A program made the position numbers and the translations under genes. A DNA stretch of 64,000 bases from DATKWD01 sp963704815. GTDB lineage: Bacteria; Actinomycetota; Acidimicrobiia; Acidimicrobiales; Salinilacustritrichaceae. Shown in pieces: positions 1 to 8,756 of the stretch. The stretch covers positions 434,001-498,000 of the forward strand of contig CAVPHU010000010.1 in the NCBI GenBank assembly GCA_963704815.1, written 5' to 3'. Each line of letters starts with the position of its first letter. Position 1 is the stretch's first letter. Under the pieces are notes generated by a model. That model did no database searches. It was not told the DNA's origin and saw only the letters and a program-made list of their open reading frames with translations.

Positions 1-58
1 CAGAGGGCGAGCGAACCGGCGCCGCACCCGACACAGTGTTCTCACCTGCGTAACGGAC

Positions 59-1741
59 GTGAAACCTTGGCTGCGTAGCGTGCGCGGCGTGACCCGTTGC
101 ACCGACGCCATCGAGGGGGTGCGGGGGGACGTTGCCGTTGCGTGTGGTCGGGTGGTCGGCCGGACCCTGACGTCGGCTGCGCACCTCGTGCGGCGAGTCG
201 ATCGTTCGGCGGAAACCCGGAAGCCCTCGTTGCGTCGCCGCGTCGACGCGCTCGAGTGGCACGACCTGAGGCTCGGCGACGGCACCAACGTCCGCTACGG
301 GACCGCCGGGGACGGTCCGGTCGTGTTGTTCCTGCACGGCTGGGCGACGGGGAGCACGTCGTACAAGCGGGCGCTCCGCCGTCTTGCTCGTCGCGGTTGC
401 CGGGTCGTCGCTCCTGCCCTTCCCGGCTTCGGTGGGACCACCCCGCTCGCCGCTTCGGACCTGTCGATCGAGGGCTATGCCGATTGGCTCGAGCGGTTTC
501 TCACCGCGCTCGACGCAACCGAGCCGGTGCTGGTGATCGGCCACTCGTTCGGTGGCGGTGTGGCCACCATGCTCACCCACACCCATCCCGAGCGGGTCCG
601 CTACCTGGTGCTGCTCAACGCGGTGGGCTCGCCGCAGGTCGGCCGGCCGCTGGCCGACTGGGCCGTGAAGTTCGCTCGGGACCTGTTCCCGCTCTCCGAC
701 GGTCTGGAAGCCATGGCCGCCATGAGCCAGGACCTGGTGACCAACGTCGTGCGTGACCCGGTCAGCCTCGTGGCGGCGGGCCGGCTGGCCCGGACCGCCG
801 ATCTGTCCGACCAGCTCCGCGCGATCCGCAGCGGACCCGTTCCGGTGTTGGCGCTGACCAGCGACACCGACGGCATCATCCCCGAGTCGGCGTTCCTGGC
901 CCTCTGTGAGGCGGTCGGTGCGCAGGGCCGGCGGATCAGCGGTGGGCACTGTTGGCTGCTCGCCGACCCCGACGCCTTCGACGAGGTGCTCGCCAACGTC
1001 GTCCACCTGGAGGTGGATGCCCACCGGAACCTGACGGCAGCGGCCTCCGCCTCGCGGGTGCTGCGTCAGCTCGAGTCCATCGGGGTGACCGCCGAGGTCG
1101 CGGACGAGTTCCTGAATGCGGCGCCTCCGCTCTGGCTCATGAGCGCTGCGCCCGACGTCCTGGCGTCCGATGTCTCGTTGTGCCATCCCCCGTTGGGCGA
1201 CGGCGAGGTGCGCGCCGTGGCTCAGCCGATCGGAGGCGGTGCTCAGGTCCGGCTGACCGTCGTCGCGGCCGACCGGCCGGGACTGCTGGCGGACAGCCTC
1301 GCCGTGGTCGCCGCCGAAGGGATCTCGGTCAGCGACGCGTCGGCGGCGACATGGCCGGCGTCGGGGTTGGCCTTGCACACGCTCACCCTCGAATCGTTTC
1401 TGCCGATCTCCGAAGACCAGTGGCAGCGGCTCGGCGAGCGCCTCCGCACCCTTGCCGTGGACGGCGCGCCGCTGCCCGAGGTCGCGTCGCTCGGACGGGT
1501 GGAGGTTCGAGTGAACGGGACCATCGATGGGCGAGCGGTCGTGACGGTGACGGCCCGGGACCGGACCGGCCTGCTGTGGTCCATCTGCCGCTGGTTCGCC
1601 GAGCAGGGCGTGGGCATCGAGTCGCTGCACGCGACGACCGACCGTGGTGTGGCCGTCGACAGCCTCATCGTCCTCGGCGCTGTCGACGCCGAGCGGCTCG
1701 CCGCGGACCTGAGTGCCGGACGCTCGGTGACGACGGCCTGA
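59..1741 (+). CDS. Alpha/beta hydrolase fused to two C-terminal ACT domains
   Basis: A 560-residue protein starting at GTG. After about 75 residues of basic, non-conserved N-terminus comes an alpha/beta hydrolase domain. It shows the oxyanion-hole HGW near residue 93, the nucleophile elbow GHSFGG with Ser163, an acid candidate near residue 270 (TSDTDG) and a His in GGHCWLL near 297. From about residue 395 the sequence is no longer hydrolase. Two ACT-like repeats follow, each opening with a D-R-x-G-L-L turn (near 404 and 504), like the C-terminal pair of GlnD. ACT domains bind small ligands such as amino acids, so allosteric control of a hydrolase is a reasonable inference; the substrate is unknown. 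The gene stands alone and is followed by a strong hairpin. The domain calls are firm, the function is not. Confidence 0.85.
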   Translation: MKPWLRSVRGVTRCTDAIEGVRGDVAVACGRVVGRTLTSAAHLVRRVDRSAETRKPSLRRRVDALEWHDLRLGDGTNVRYGTAGDGPVVLFLHGWATGSTSYKRALRRLARRGCRVVAPALPGFGGTTPLAASDLSIEGYADWLERFLTALDATEPVLVIGHSFGGGVATMLTHTHPERVRYLVLLNAVGSPQVGRPLADWAVKFARDLFPLSDGLEAMAAMSQDLVTNVVRDPVSLVAAGRLARTADLSDQLRAIRSGPVPVLALTSDTDGIIPESAFLALCEAVGAQGRRISGGHCWLLADPDAFDEVLANVVHLEVDAHRNLTAAASASRVLRQLESIGVTAEVADEFLNAAPPLWLMSAAPDVLASDVSLCHPPLGDGEVRAVAQPIGGGAQVRLTVVAADRPGLLADSLAVVAAEGISVSDASAATWPASGLALHTLTLESFLPISEDQWQRLGERLRTLAVDGAPLPEVASLGRVEVRVNGTIDGRAVVTVTARDRTGLLWSICRWFAEQGVGIESLHATTDRGVAVDSLIVLGAVDAERLAADLSAGRSVTTA

Positions 1742-1753
1742 CGAGCCACCGGT

Positions 1754-1796
1754 CTGCGGCCCCACCGCCACCTCCCCTCGGGCGGTGGGGCCGCAG
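1754..1796 (+). terminator. Perfect 16-bp inverted repeat after the first gene
   Basis: Arms at 1754-1769 and 1781-1796 are exact reverse complements, very GC-rich, with an 11-base loop. The hairpin begins 13 bases after the stop of the hydrolase-ACT gene. No T-run follows, so this is either a GC-type terminator or a 3' stabilising hairpin. Confidence 0.6.
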
Positions 1797-1819
1797 GGTT
1801 CGAGGAGCATCGACGCTGC

Positions 1820-1825
1820 TACCTT
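1820..1825 (+). promoter_or_regulatory. -10 hexamer TACCTT, leaderless promoter of the nitroreductase
   Basis: TACCTT fits the actinobacterial TAnnnT consensus and ends 7 bases before the ATG at 1833. A transcript would therefore start at or within a base or two of the start codon. No Shine-Dalgarno sequence lies at a usable distance. Confidence 0.5.
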
Positions 1826-1832
1826 CCGCCGC

Positions 1833-2501
1833 ATGTCCGATGACGAGGTCTCGCTGTACGAGGGGCTGATCAGCACCCGTGCGATCCGGCGCTACGAGGA
1901 CGAGGACATCCCGGTCGACGATCTGAACAAGATGCTGTTCGCCGCCACCCGGGGTCCGTCGGGGCACAACGGCCAGCCACTGCGGTTCCTCGTGCTCCGC
2001 CGCACCCCCGAGGCCACCGATGTGCGCGAGCTGCTGGGCCGGTCCTTCCGGGAGGCGTGGAAGGGCGAGCGCCACGAACCCGACGACGACGATCAGAGCC
2101 GGCGGGCGCGGATGGCCCGGACCATGAACCACTTCGTGGACCACATCCAGGACGCCCCGGTCATCGTGCTCGCCCTGTTCCGCAACACGCGCGGCCGGAC
2201 CGACATCGCGGCCGGGGCGTCGCTCTACCCGGGATGTCAGAACCTGCTCCTGGCCGCCCGCTCGATGGGGTACGGCGGGGTGATCACCCAGTGGCACTTC
2301 CACGTCGAACAGGAGCTGGCCGCCGCGCTCGATCTCCCCGACGGGGTCTCGATCGCGGCGACCATCCCGCTCGGCAGGCCGGTGGGGTCGCACGGATCGG
2401 TGCGGCGTCTTCCGCTACCCGACCTGGTCTTCGAGAACCGCTACGGCGAGTCGGCGCGCTGGGCCGAAGACCCTCCCGGGACCCGATTCACCGGCGGCTG
2501 A
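1833..2501 (+). CDS. Nitroreductase-family FMN oxidoreductase
   Basis: A 222-residue protein of normal nitroreductase length. The N-terminus has the family's TRAIRRY motif followed by a PSGHNGQP segment, typical of FMN phosphate binding. The central GCQNLLLAARSMGYGG stretch is the conserved helix at the dimer and FMN interface. Such enzymes use NAD(P)H to reduce nitro groups, quinones or enones through FMN; the substrate cannot be told from sequence. I start at ATG 1833 rather than a GTG 48 bases upstream, because the family's homology begins there and a -10 hexamer sits just before it. It converges on the P450 gene, with a short hairpin (2503-2518) between the two stops. Confidence 0.88.
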   Translation: MSDDEVSLYEGLISTRAIRRYEDEDIPVDDLNKMLFAATRGPSGHNGQPLRFLVLRRTPEATDVRELLGRSFREAWKGERHEPDDDDQSRRARMARTMNHFVDHIQDAPVIVLALFRNTRGRTDIAAGASLYPGCQNLLLAARSMGYGGVITQWHFHVEQELAAALDLPDGVSIAATIPLGRPVGSHGSVRRLPLPDLVFENRYGESARWAEDPPGTRFTGG

Positions 2502-2510
2502 CTCCGCTCG

Positions 2511-3758
2511 TCAGCGGAACGAGTAGTCGAGCGGGAGGTGCTTGACCCCCGACACGAAGTGGCCCTCGGCCCACTGGGGGTCGCCGGCCAGCTCGACGTG
2601 GTCGAGCTCGGCGCCCAGCCGGGTGAGCAGGGTGCGCAGCTCGCGTCGTGCGAACTGCGAGCCCAGGCAGAAGTGAGCGCCCACGCCGAACGACAGCAGC
2701 TTGTCGGCGTCGGGTCGACGCACGTCGAACACGTCGGGCTGCTCGAACACCGCTTCGTCGCGGTTGGCCGACGGGTAGGACAGCAGGACGCGGTCACCTT
2801 CGGCGATGTCGACCCCGCCCACCTGGGTCGGCTCGGTGGCGTAGCGGAGGAAGTGGCGGACCGGGGTGGTCCAACGGATGCACTCGTCGGCCGCGTTGTT
2901 GACGAGCGCCGGATCGCGCAGCGCCTCGAGTTGCTCGGGGTGGCGGGCCAGGGCCTCCATGCCACCCGAAAGGGCGAACGACGTGGTGTCGTGGCCCGCC
3001 GTGGCGACGATGATGAAGTACCAGAGCCGCCGGTCGTCGGCCAGGGGAGCGCCGTCGACCTCGCCGTTGGCGATCACGCTCGCCAGGTCGTCGGCCGGAC
3101 AGGCCCGGCGATCGGCGGTCATCTCGTTGAAGTACTGGAAGAACTCCATGACGCTGGCCAGCACCAGCGCACCGGGGTCGTCGCCTTCGCCGAGGTACTC
3201 GGGATCGTTCGAACCGAAGATGCCCTGCGTGAGCTTGAGCATCAGCGGCTCGTCCTCGGGCGGCACTCCGTAGATGTCCATGATCACCCGCAGCGTGTAC
3301 GGCTGGGCGATGTCGTTGGCGAAGTCGCACGAACCGCCCAGCGACCGCATCTTCTCGATGAACTCGTCGGCGAGTTCGTCGATGCGCGGCTGCCGGGTCT
3401 TGACGGCGGCCGGCTTGAACCAGTCGCTGGTCACCTTGCGGTGCTTGGTGTGGTCGTCGCCGTCGAGCTGGACCAGGCTCGCGGGAGTGAAGGCCGCGAA
3501 CTGGATCTCCTCCTCCGGGGTGGGCTGGGGCCCGAGCACGACTCTCGGCGTGTTCTCCCAGGTCGCCGAGTCGCGCGACACCGCGAACACGTCGGCGTGG
3601 CGGGTGAGGACCCAGAACGGCTGATACCCGTCGGGCTCGCAGCGGAGGATCGGCGACTCGCGCCGGATCTTCCCGACCGCCTCGTGCCACCGGGTCATGT
3701 CGGCCCACTCGGGTGCCTCGCAGAACAGAGCGGTCTGCTCGGGGGTTGCGGTGGTCAA
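2511..3758 (-). CDS. Cytochrome P450
   Basis: A bacterial class I P450 of about 415 residues. It has the I-helix oxygen-activation motif AGHDTT, the K-helix ExxR (ECIR) and the haem-binding loop FGVGAHFCLG with the thiolate Cys about 51 residues from the C-terminus. Overall character is like the CYP125/CYP142 neighbourhood of sterol or alicyclic hydroxylases, but substrate is not assignable. Start: the longest frame begins with GTG at 3809, but a GAGGAGG ribosome site sits 5 bases before TTG at 3758, so I prefer TTG. Redox partners (ferredoxin and reductase) are not in the window. It is divergent from the PLP enzyme at 3836. Confidence 0.9.
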   Translation of the reverse strand: MTTATPEQTALFCEAPEWADMTRWHEAVGKIRRESPILRCEPDGYQPFWVLTRHADVFAVSRDSATWENTPRVVLGPQPTPEEEIQFAAFTPASLVQLDGDDHTKHRKVTSDWFKPAAVKTRQPRIDELADEFIEKMRSLGGSCDFANDIAQPYTLRVIMDIYGVPPEDEPLMLKLTQGIFGSNDPEYLGEGDDPGALVLASVMEFFQYFNEMTADRRACPADDLASVIANGEVDGAPLADDRRLWYFIIVATAGHDTTSFALSGGMEALARHPEQLEALRDPALVNNAADECIRWTTPVRHFLRYATEPTQVGGVDIAEGDRVLLSYPSANRDEAVFEQPDVFDVRRPDADKLLSFGVGAHFCLGSQFARRELRTLLTRLGAELDHVELAGDPQWAEGHFVSGVKHLPLDYSFR

Positions 3759-3835
3759 CTCGGCCTCCTCGCCGGACGTGGGACTGCCGAACGTAGCAAG
3801 GTGGGGCACAGCGCTCGACCGCTACAAAGGCGGGC

Positions 3836-5044
3836 ATGACCTACGACGTCGCAGCAGTGCGGGCCCAGTTCCCGGCCCTCCTGGGCGGGATCGCTCACTT
3901 CGAAGGTCCCGGCGGAACCCAGACCCCTCAGCCCGTGATCGCTGCGATCGCTGACGCCCTTGCCCACCCCCTGTCGAACCGGGGGCAGTTGACCCAGGGC
4001 GAGCGGAACGCCGACGCGATCGTGGCGGATGCTCGCGAGGCGTTCGCCGACCTGCTCGGCGCCCGGCCGAGGGGCATCGTGTTCGGGCGCAGCGCCACCC
4101 AACTCACCTACGACTTCTCACGGCACCTGTCTGCGTCGTGGGAACGCGGCGATGAGGTCGTGGTGACCCGGCTCGATCATGACGCCAACATCCGCCCCTG
4201 GGTGCAGGCAGCCGAGCACGTCGGGGCCACGGTCCGGTGGGTCGACTTCGATCCGGTCACGGGCGAGCTGGATCCCGAGGCCGTCGGTTCCCTGCTCTCG
4301 GAGCGCACCCGGCTCGTCGCCGTGACGGCTGCGTCGAACCTGATCGGGACTCGTCCGGACGTCGAGTCGATCGCGCGCCTGGCCCACGAGGTCGGTGCCC
4401 TCGTCTACGTCGATGCGGTCCACCTCGCCGCCCACGCCATGGTCGATCTGGACGAGATGGGCGCCGACGTGCTGATGTGCTCGGCCTACAAGTTCCTCGG
4501 TCCTCACTTCGGTGTGCTCGCCGCCCGTCCCGACCTTCTGGAGACCCTCCGACCCGACAAGCTCCTGCCGTCGAGCAACGAGGTTCCCGAGCGGTTCGAG
4601 TTCGGCACGCTTCCGTACGAGTTCCTCGCGGGAGGTCGTGCCGCCATCGACTTCCTGGCCGGACTCGAACCCCTCGCCTCGGGCAGCCGTCGCGAGCGGT
4701 TGACGGCGTCCTTCGCCTCTCTCGAAGCGCACGAGGAAGCCCTCCGCACGCGGATCGAGGACGGGCTGCGACGCATCGAGGGCGTGACGCTGTATTCACG
4801 CGCCGCGCATCGCACCCCCACGCTGCTCTTCACGATCGAAGGCCACGACACCGCGACGGTGTCGCAGCACCTCGGGGCGGGGGCGGTCGCGGCTCCGTCA
4901 GGGTCCTTCTATGCCATCGAGGCGTCTCGATGGCTCGGGCTCGGCGACACCGGGGGACTGCGTGTCGGCCTCGCGCCCTACGTGTGCAGCGACGACGTCG
5001 ACCGCCTTCTCGCCGGCATCGAGGAGTTCGTGGCCGGGTCCTGA
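3836..5044 (+). CDS. Cysteine desulfurase-like PLP enzyme (class V aminotransferase fold)
   Basis: A 402-residue fold-type I PLP enzyme. Lys219 in SAYKF is the Schiff-base residue, with the cofactor Asp193 and a His at 196 just before it. The architecture matches the cysteine desulfurase-like family (SufS/CsdA relatives). However, the catalytic-Cys loop of true desulfurases is replaced by a segment reading PSGSFYA (about residues 360-366) with no Cys, so desulfuration by the standard route is unlikely. A weak -10 (TACAAA, 3823-3828) lies 7 bases before the ATG, again suggesting a leaderless start. No suf or isc genes are nearby. A lyase or transaminase role is possible. Confidence 0.85.
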   Translation: MTYDVAAVRAQFPALLGGIAHFEGPGGTQTPQPVIAAIADALAHPLSNRGQLTQGERNADAIVADAREAFADLLGARPRGIVFGRSATQLTYDFSRHLSASWERGDEVVVTRLDHDANIRPWVQAAEHVGATVRWVDFDPVTGELDPEAVGSLLSERTRLVAVTAASNLIGTRPDVESIARLAHEVGALVYVDAVHLAAHAMVDLDEMGADVLMCSAYKFLGPHFGVLAARPDLLETLRPDKLLPSSNEVPERFEFGTLPYEFLAGGRAAIDFLAGLEPLASGSRRERLTASFASLEAHEEALRTRIEDGLRRIEGVTLYSRAAHRTPTLLFTIEGHDTATVSQHLGAGAVAAPSGSFYAIEASRWLGLGDTGGLRVGLAPYVCSDDVDRLLAGIEEFVAGS

Positions 5045-5110
5045 CTCGCAGTCGCGAATTGCCCGATGGCACACTCGTCGCTTCCGCGGCCGACAGAGGG
5101 AGCAGGAGTC

Positions 5111-6904
5111 ATGGACGACTCACAGGACATCGACCCGATGGAGGCCGTGCGCGAGCGCTACGAGCGTGAGCGCGAGAAGCGCCTCCGTGACGACGGCTTG
5201 GCGCAGTACGCACAGCTGGCCGGCGAGTTCGAGGAGTTCGACCACGACCCGTGGGTCGAACCGGGCTTCACCCGCGATCCGGTCGTCACCGACACCCAGG
5301 CCGTGATCGTGGGCGGCGGGTTCGGCGGCATGCTGACCGCCGTCAACCTGATCCGGCAGGGCGTCCGCGACTTCAAGATCGTCGAGAAGGGCGGCGACTT
5401 CGGCGGCACCTGGTACTGGAATCGCTATCCGGGGTGCATGTGCGACGTCGAGTCCTACATCTACATGCCGCTGCTCGAAGAGACCGGCTACATGCCGACG
5501 ATGAAGTACGCACCGGCCACCGAGATCTTCGAGCACTGCCAGCGCATCGGCCGCCAGTTCGACCTCTACCCGCATGCGCTGTTCCAGACCGAGATCGAGA
5601 CGGCCACCTGGGACGACGATGACGCACGATGGCTGGTCACGACGACCCGCGGCGACCAGCTGCGGGCCCGGTTCCTCGTGACCGCCGGCGGCATCCTGCA
5701 CAAGGCGAAGCTGCCCGCCATCGAGGGCATCAACGACTTCGAGGGCCGTTCGTTCCACACCGCCCGTTGGGACTACGACTACACCGGCGGGAGCCCCACC
5801 GAGCCCATGGACGGGCTGGCCGACAAGCGAGTCGGCATCATCGGGACGGGAGCAACGGCCATTCAGCTCGTCCCTCAGCTCGCGCGGGCGGCCAAGGAGG
5901 TGTTCGTCTTCCAGCGCACGCCCTCGGCGGTGGGCGTCCGCGGCAACCGCCCGACCGACGTCGAGTGGTTCGAGAGCCTCGAGCCGGGCTGGCAGGCAGA
6001 GCGCATCGCCAACTTCACCTCGGCGGTCACCGGCGAGAAGCCCGAGCCGTGCCTCGTCGACGACGGCTGGACCGAGGTGCTGTGGGACGACACCCAGACC
6101 GAGGCCGACACTCCCGAAGAGGCCGCCGCGCTCGAACGGTTGGACTTCGAGACCATGGAATCGATGCGCGCCCGCATCGAGGACCTCGTCGACGACCCCG
6201 CCACCGCCGAGTCGCTCAAGCCCTGGTACGGCAAGCACTGCAAGCGCATCTGCTTCCACGACGAGTACCTCCAGGCCTTCAACGAGCCGAACGTGCACCT
6301 CGTCGACACCGACGGTCGCGGCGTGCAGCAGATGGCCGCGAAGGGACCGGTCGTCGACGGTGAGGTGGTCGAGGTCGACCTGTTGATCTTCGCGTCCGGC
6401 TTCGAGGTCACGACCGGCCTCGTCAGCCGCCTCGGGTTCGACCCGGTCGGCAAGGGGGGCGTGCGGCTGAGCGAGCGATGGGCCGACGGCGCCCACACCC
6501 TGCACGGGATCTTCAGCGCCGAGTTCCCCAACATGCTGGTGCTGCACTTCATCCAGGGCGGCTTCGCGCTCAACTTCGTCCACTTCCTGTCCGAGGTGAC
6601 CAAACACCTCGCCTGGATCATCGCGACGAGCGACGCCGAGGGCATCACCTCGATCGAAGCCTCGGCCGAGGCCGAGGAGGAGTGGCTCGCCATGTTGTGG
6701 AACGCAGGCAAGGGCTTCGGTCGCTATTCGGCGAACTGCACCCCGAGCTACCACAACAGCGAAGGCTCCCGAACCATGGAGGCGGCCCGCAACGTGGTGC
6801 ACCCCGGCAACCTGATGCACTACGTCGGCCACCTCGAGCAGTGGAGAGAAGCCGGCGACATGCCGGGGACGGTGGTCACCCGGGAGGACGACGCGGCGAC
6901 CTGA
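5111..6904 (+). CDS. Flavin-containing Baeyer-Villiger monooxygenase (copy 1)
   Basis: A 597-residue class I BVMO. An N-terminal charged extension of about 60 residues leads to the FAD Rossmann motif GGGFGG (68-73). Then come GGTWYWNRYPG, the BVMO fingerprint FxGxxxHxxxW (Phe210 to Trp220) and the NADPH Rossmann GTGATA (245-250). Such enzymes insert oxygen next to a ketone to make esters or lactones, using NADPH and FAD. The extended N-terminus resembles the cyclopentadecanone or phenylacetone-type subgroup. ATG 5111 is chosen over an upstream in-frame codon because AGGAG lies 4 bases before it. A close paralogue follows 45 bases downstream. Confidence 0.93.
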   Translation: MDDSQDIDPMEAVRERYEREREKRLRDDGLAQYAQLAGEFEEFDHDPWVEPGFTRDPVVTDTQAVIVGGGFGGMLTAVNLIRQGVRDFKIVEKGGDFGGTWYWNRYPGCMCDVESYIYMPLLEETGYMPTMKYAPATEIFEHCQRIGRQFDLYPHALFQTEIETATWDDDDARWLVTTTRGDQLRARFLVTAGGILHKAKLPAIEGINDFEGRSFHTARWDYDYTGGSPTEPMDGLADKRVGIIGTGATAIQLVPQLARAAKEVFVFQRTPSAVGVRGNRPTDVEWFESLEPGWQAERIANFTSAVTGEKPEPCLVDDGWTEVLWDDTQTEADTPEEAAALERLDFETMESMRARIEDLVDDPATAESLKPWYGKHCKRICFHDEYLQAFNEPNVHLVDTDGRGVQQMAAKGPVVDGEVVEVDLLIFASGFEVTTGLVSRLGFDPVGKGGVRLSERWADGAHTLHGIFSAEFPNMLVLHFIQGGFALNFVHFLSEVTKHLAWIIATSDAEGITSIEASAEAEEEWLAMLWNAGKGFGRYSANCTPSYHNSEGSRTMEAARNVVHPGNLMHYVGHLEQWREAGDMPGTVVTREDDAAT

Positions 6905-6949
6905 CGCTCGGCCTACGCTCTTTTCGCCCGTCGTCAACGGAGGAGCATC

Positions 6950-8740
6950 GTGTCGAGCACGATCGACAAGGACGCACTGAAGCGCAAGTACGCCGAGGAG
7001 CGCGCCAAGCGCCTGCGACCGGACGGCAACGCGCAATATCTCGAGGTGAAGGGCCAGCTCGGCCACTACCTCGACGACCCCTACGTGGCGGTCGCCGAGC
7101 GAGCCCCCGTGCACGACCACGTCGACTTCGCATTCGTCGGGGGCGGCTTCGCCGGTCTCGTCACCGGTGCACGGGTGAGGGAGGCCGGCGTCGAGCGGGT
7201 GCGGCTGATCGACAAGGGCGGCGACTTCGGTGGCACCTGGTACTGGAACCGCTATCCAGGCGCCCAGTGCGACACGGCCTCGTTCGTCTACATGCCGCTG
7301 CTCGAGGAAACCGGCCACATGCCGTCGGAGAAGTACGCCCACGCACCCGAGATCCTCGAGCACTGTCAACGCATCGGGAAGCACTTCGGCCTCTACGAGG
7401 ATGCGCTCTTCCACACCGAGGTCACCGACGTCGAGTGGGACGACGAGCGTGGGCGTTGGATCGTTCGCACCAACCGGGGCGACGAGTTCACGGCCCAGTA
7501 CCTGGCCATGGGCACCGGGCCCCTGCACGTTCCCAAGCTGCCGGGCATCGATGGCATCGAGTCGTTCGAGGGCCACAGCTTCCACACCAGCCGTTGGGAC
7601 TACGACTACACCGGCGGCGACCCGTCCGGCGCACCCCTCGAGAAGCTGCGCGACAAGCGGGTCGCCATCATCGGCACGGGCGCGACGGCGGTGCAGTGCG
7701 TGCCCCACCTCGCCCGCGATGCGAAGGAACTGCTCGTCTTCCAGCGCACACCGAGCTCGGTCGACGTCCGGGCGAACGAGCCGACCGATCCCGACTGGTT
7801 CGCCGAGATCGCCACTCCCGGCTGGCAGCAACGGTGGCTCGACAACTTCACCGCCAATCAGACCATGGGTCACGCCGAAGAGGATCTGGTGATGGACGGC
7901 TGGACCGACCTGGCACGGCGCATCCGCGAGCGGATCGCGGCGCTTCCGCCCGACGAGCGGACACCCGAGGGCATGCTCGCCGCCTACGAGGACTCGGATT
8001 TCGAGAAGATGACCGAGATCCGCTCGCGTGCCGAGCAACTCGTCGACGACCCCGACACCGCCGAGCACCTCAAGGCGTGGTATCGCCAGCTCTGCAAGCG
8101 GCCGTGCTTCCACGACGAGTACCTCCAGGCGTTCAACGAACCCGGCTGCCGCCTGATCGACACCGACGGCAAGGGCGTCGAGGCCATCACCCCGACCGGG
8201 GTCGTCGCCAACGGCGTCACCCACGACGTCGACTGCATCATCTACGCCTCGGGGTTCGAGGTCGGAACCGACCACACCCGTCGGCGGGGCTTCGACGTCA
8301 CCGGTCGCGACGGCCGCACGCTCTCGTCGTACTGGGAGGACGGGATGCGCACGATGCACGGCATCCACGTGCACGGCTTCCCGAACATGTTCATGGTGCA
8401 GCCGACCCAGGGCGCCAACCTGATCTCGAACGTTCCGCACAACCTGACCGAGTCGGGCAAGACCATCGGTGCTGTCGTGGCCCACGCCGAACAGGCCGGC
8501 CTCGAACGGGTCGAGGTCACCGAGGAGGCCGAGCAGGCGTGGATCGACCTGCTGCTCTCGGGGGGAGGCCGGATGCTCGGATCCCCCGACTGCACCCCGG
8601 GCTACTACAACAACGAAGGCCAGGACCCGGGCCCGGCGGCCGCGTTCTACGTCGGCTACCCGCAGGGAGCCTCCGCGTTCTTCTCCTACATCGATGGCTG
8701 GCGCAGCTCCGGCGACTTCGAGGGCCTGGCCTTCTCCTGA
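6950..8740 (+). CDS. Flavin-containing Baeyer-Villiger monooxygenase (copy 2)
   Basis: A 596-residue paralogue of the preceding gene, colinear over its whole length. It has the same charged N-terminal extension, GGGFAG (64-69), GGTWYWNRYPG, fingerprint Phe206 to Trp216 (FEGHSFHTSRW) and the second Rossmann GTGATA. The start is GTG with GGAGGAG 4 bases upstream. A TACGCT hexamer at 6913-6918 could give this copy its own promoter as well as read-through from copy 1. The two enzymes diverge in the substrate-facing middle and C-terminal parts, so different ketone ranges are likely. It converges on a WS/DGAT gene. Confidence 0.93.
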   Translation: MSSTIDKDALKRKYAEERAKRLRPDGNAQYLEVKGQLGHYLDDPYVAVAERAPVHDHVDFAFVGGGFAGLVTGARVREAGVERVRLIDKGGDFGGTWYWNRYPGAQCDTASFVYMPLLEETGHMPSEKYAHAPEILEHCQRIGKHFGLYEDALFHTEVTDVEWDDERGRWIVRTNRGDEFTAQYLAMGTGPLHVPKLPGIDGIESFEGHSFHTSRWDYDYTGGDPSGAPLEKLRDKRVAIIGTGATAVQCVPHLARDAKELLVFQRTPSSVDVRANEPTDPDWFAEIATPGWQQRWLDNFTANQTMGHAEEDLVMDGWTDLARRIRERIAALPPDERTPEGMLAAYEDSDFEKMTEIRSRAEQLVDDPDTAEHLKAWYRQLCKRPCFHDEYLQAFNEPGCRLIDTDGKGVEAITPTGVVANGVTHDVDCIIYASGFEVGTDHTRRRGFDVTGRDGRTLSSYWEDGMRTMHGIHVHGFPNMFMVQPTQGANLISNVPHNLTESGKTIGAVVAHAEQAGLERVEVTEEAEQAWIDLLLSGGGRMLGSPDCTPGYYNNEGQDPGPAAAFYVGYPQGASAFFSYIDGWRSSGDFEGLAFS

Positions 8741-8756
8741 TGCGCCGTTCTTGCGT

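Noticed and set aside
5120..8485. A 1121-codon open frame antisense to the two BVMO genes
   Set aside because: It mirrors the codon bias of the sense genes; it has no recognisable domain, while the sense strand has complete BVMO motifs.
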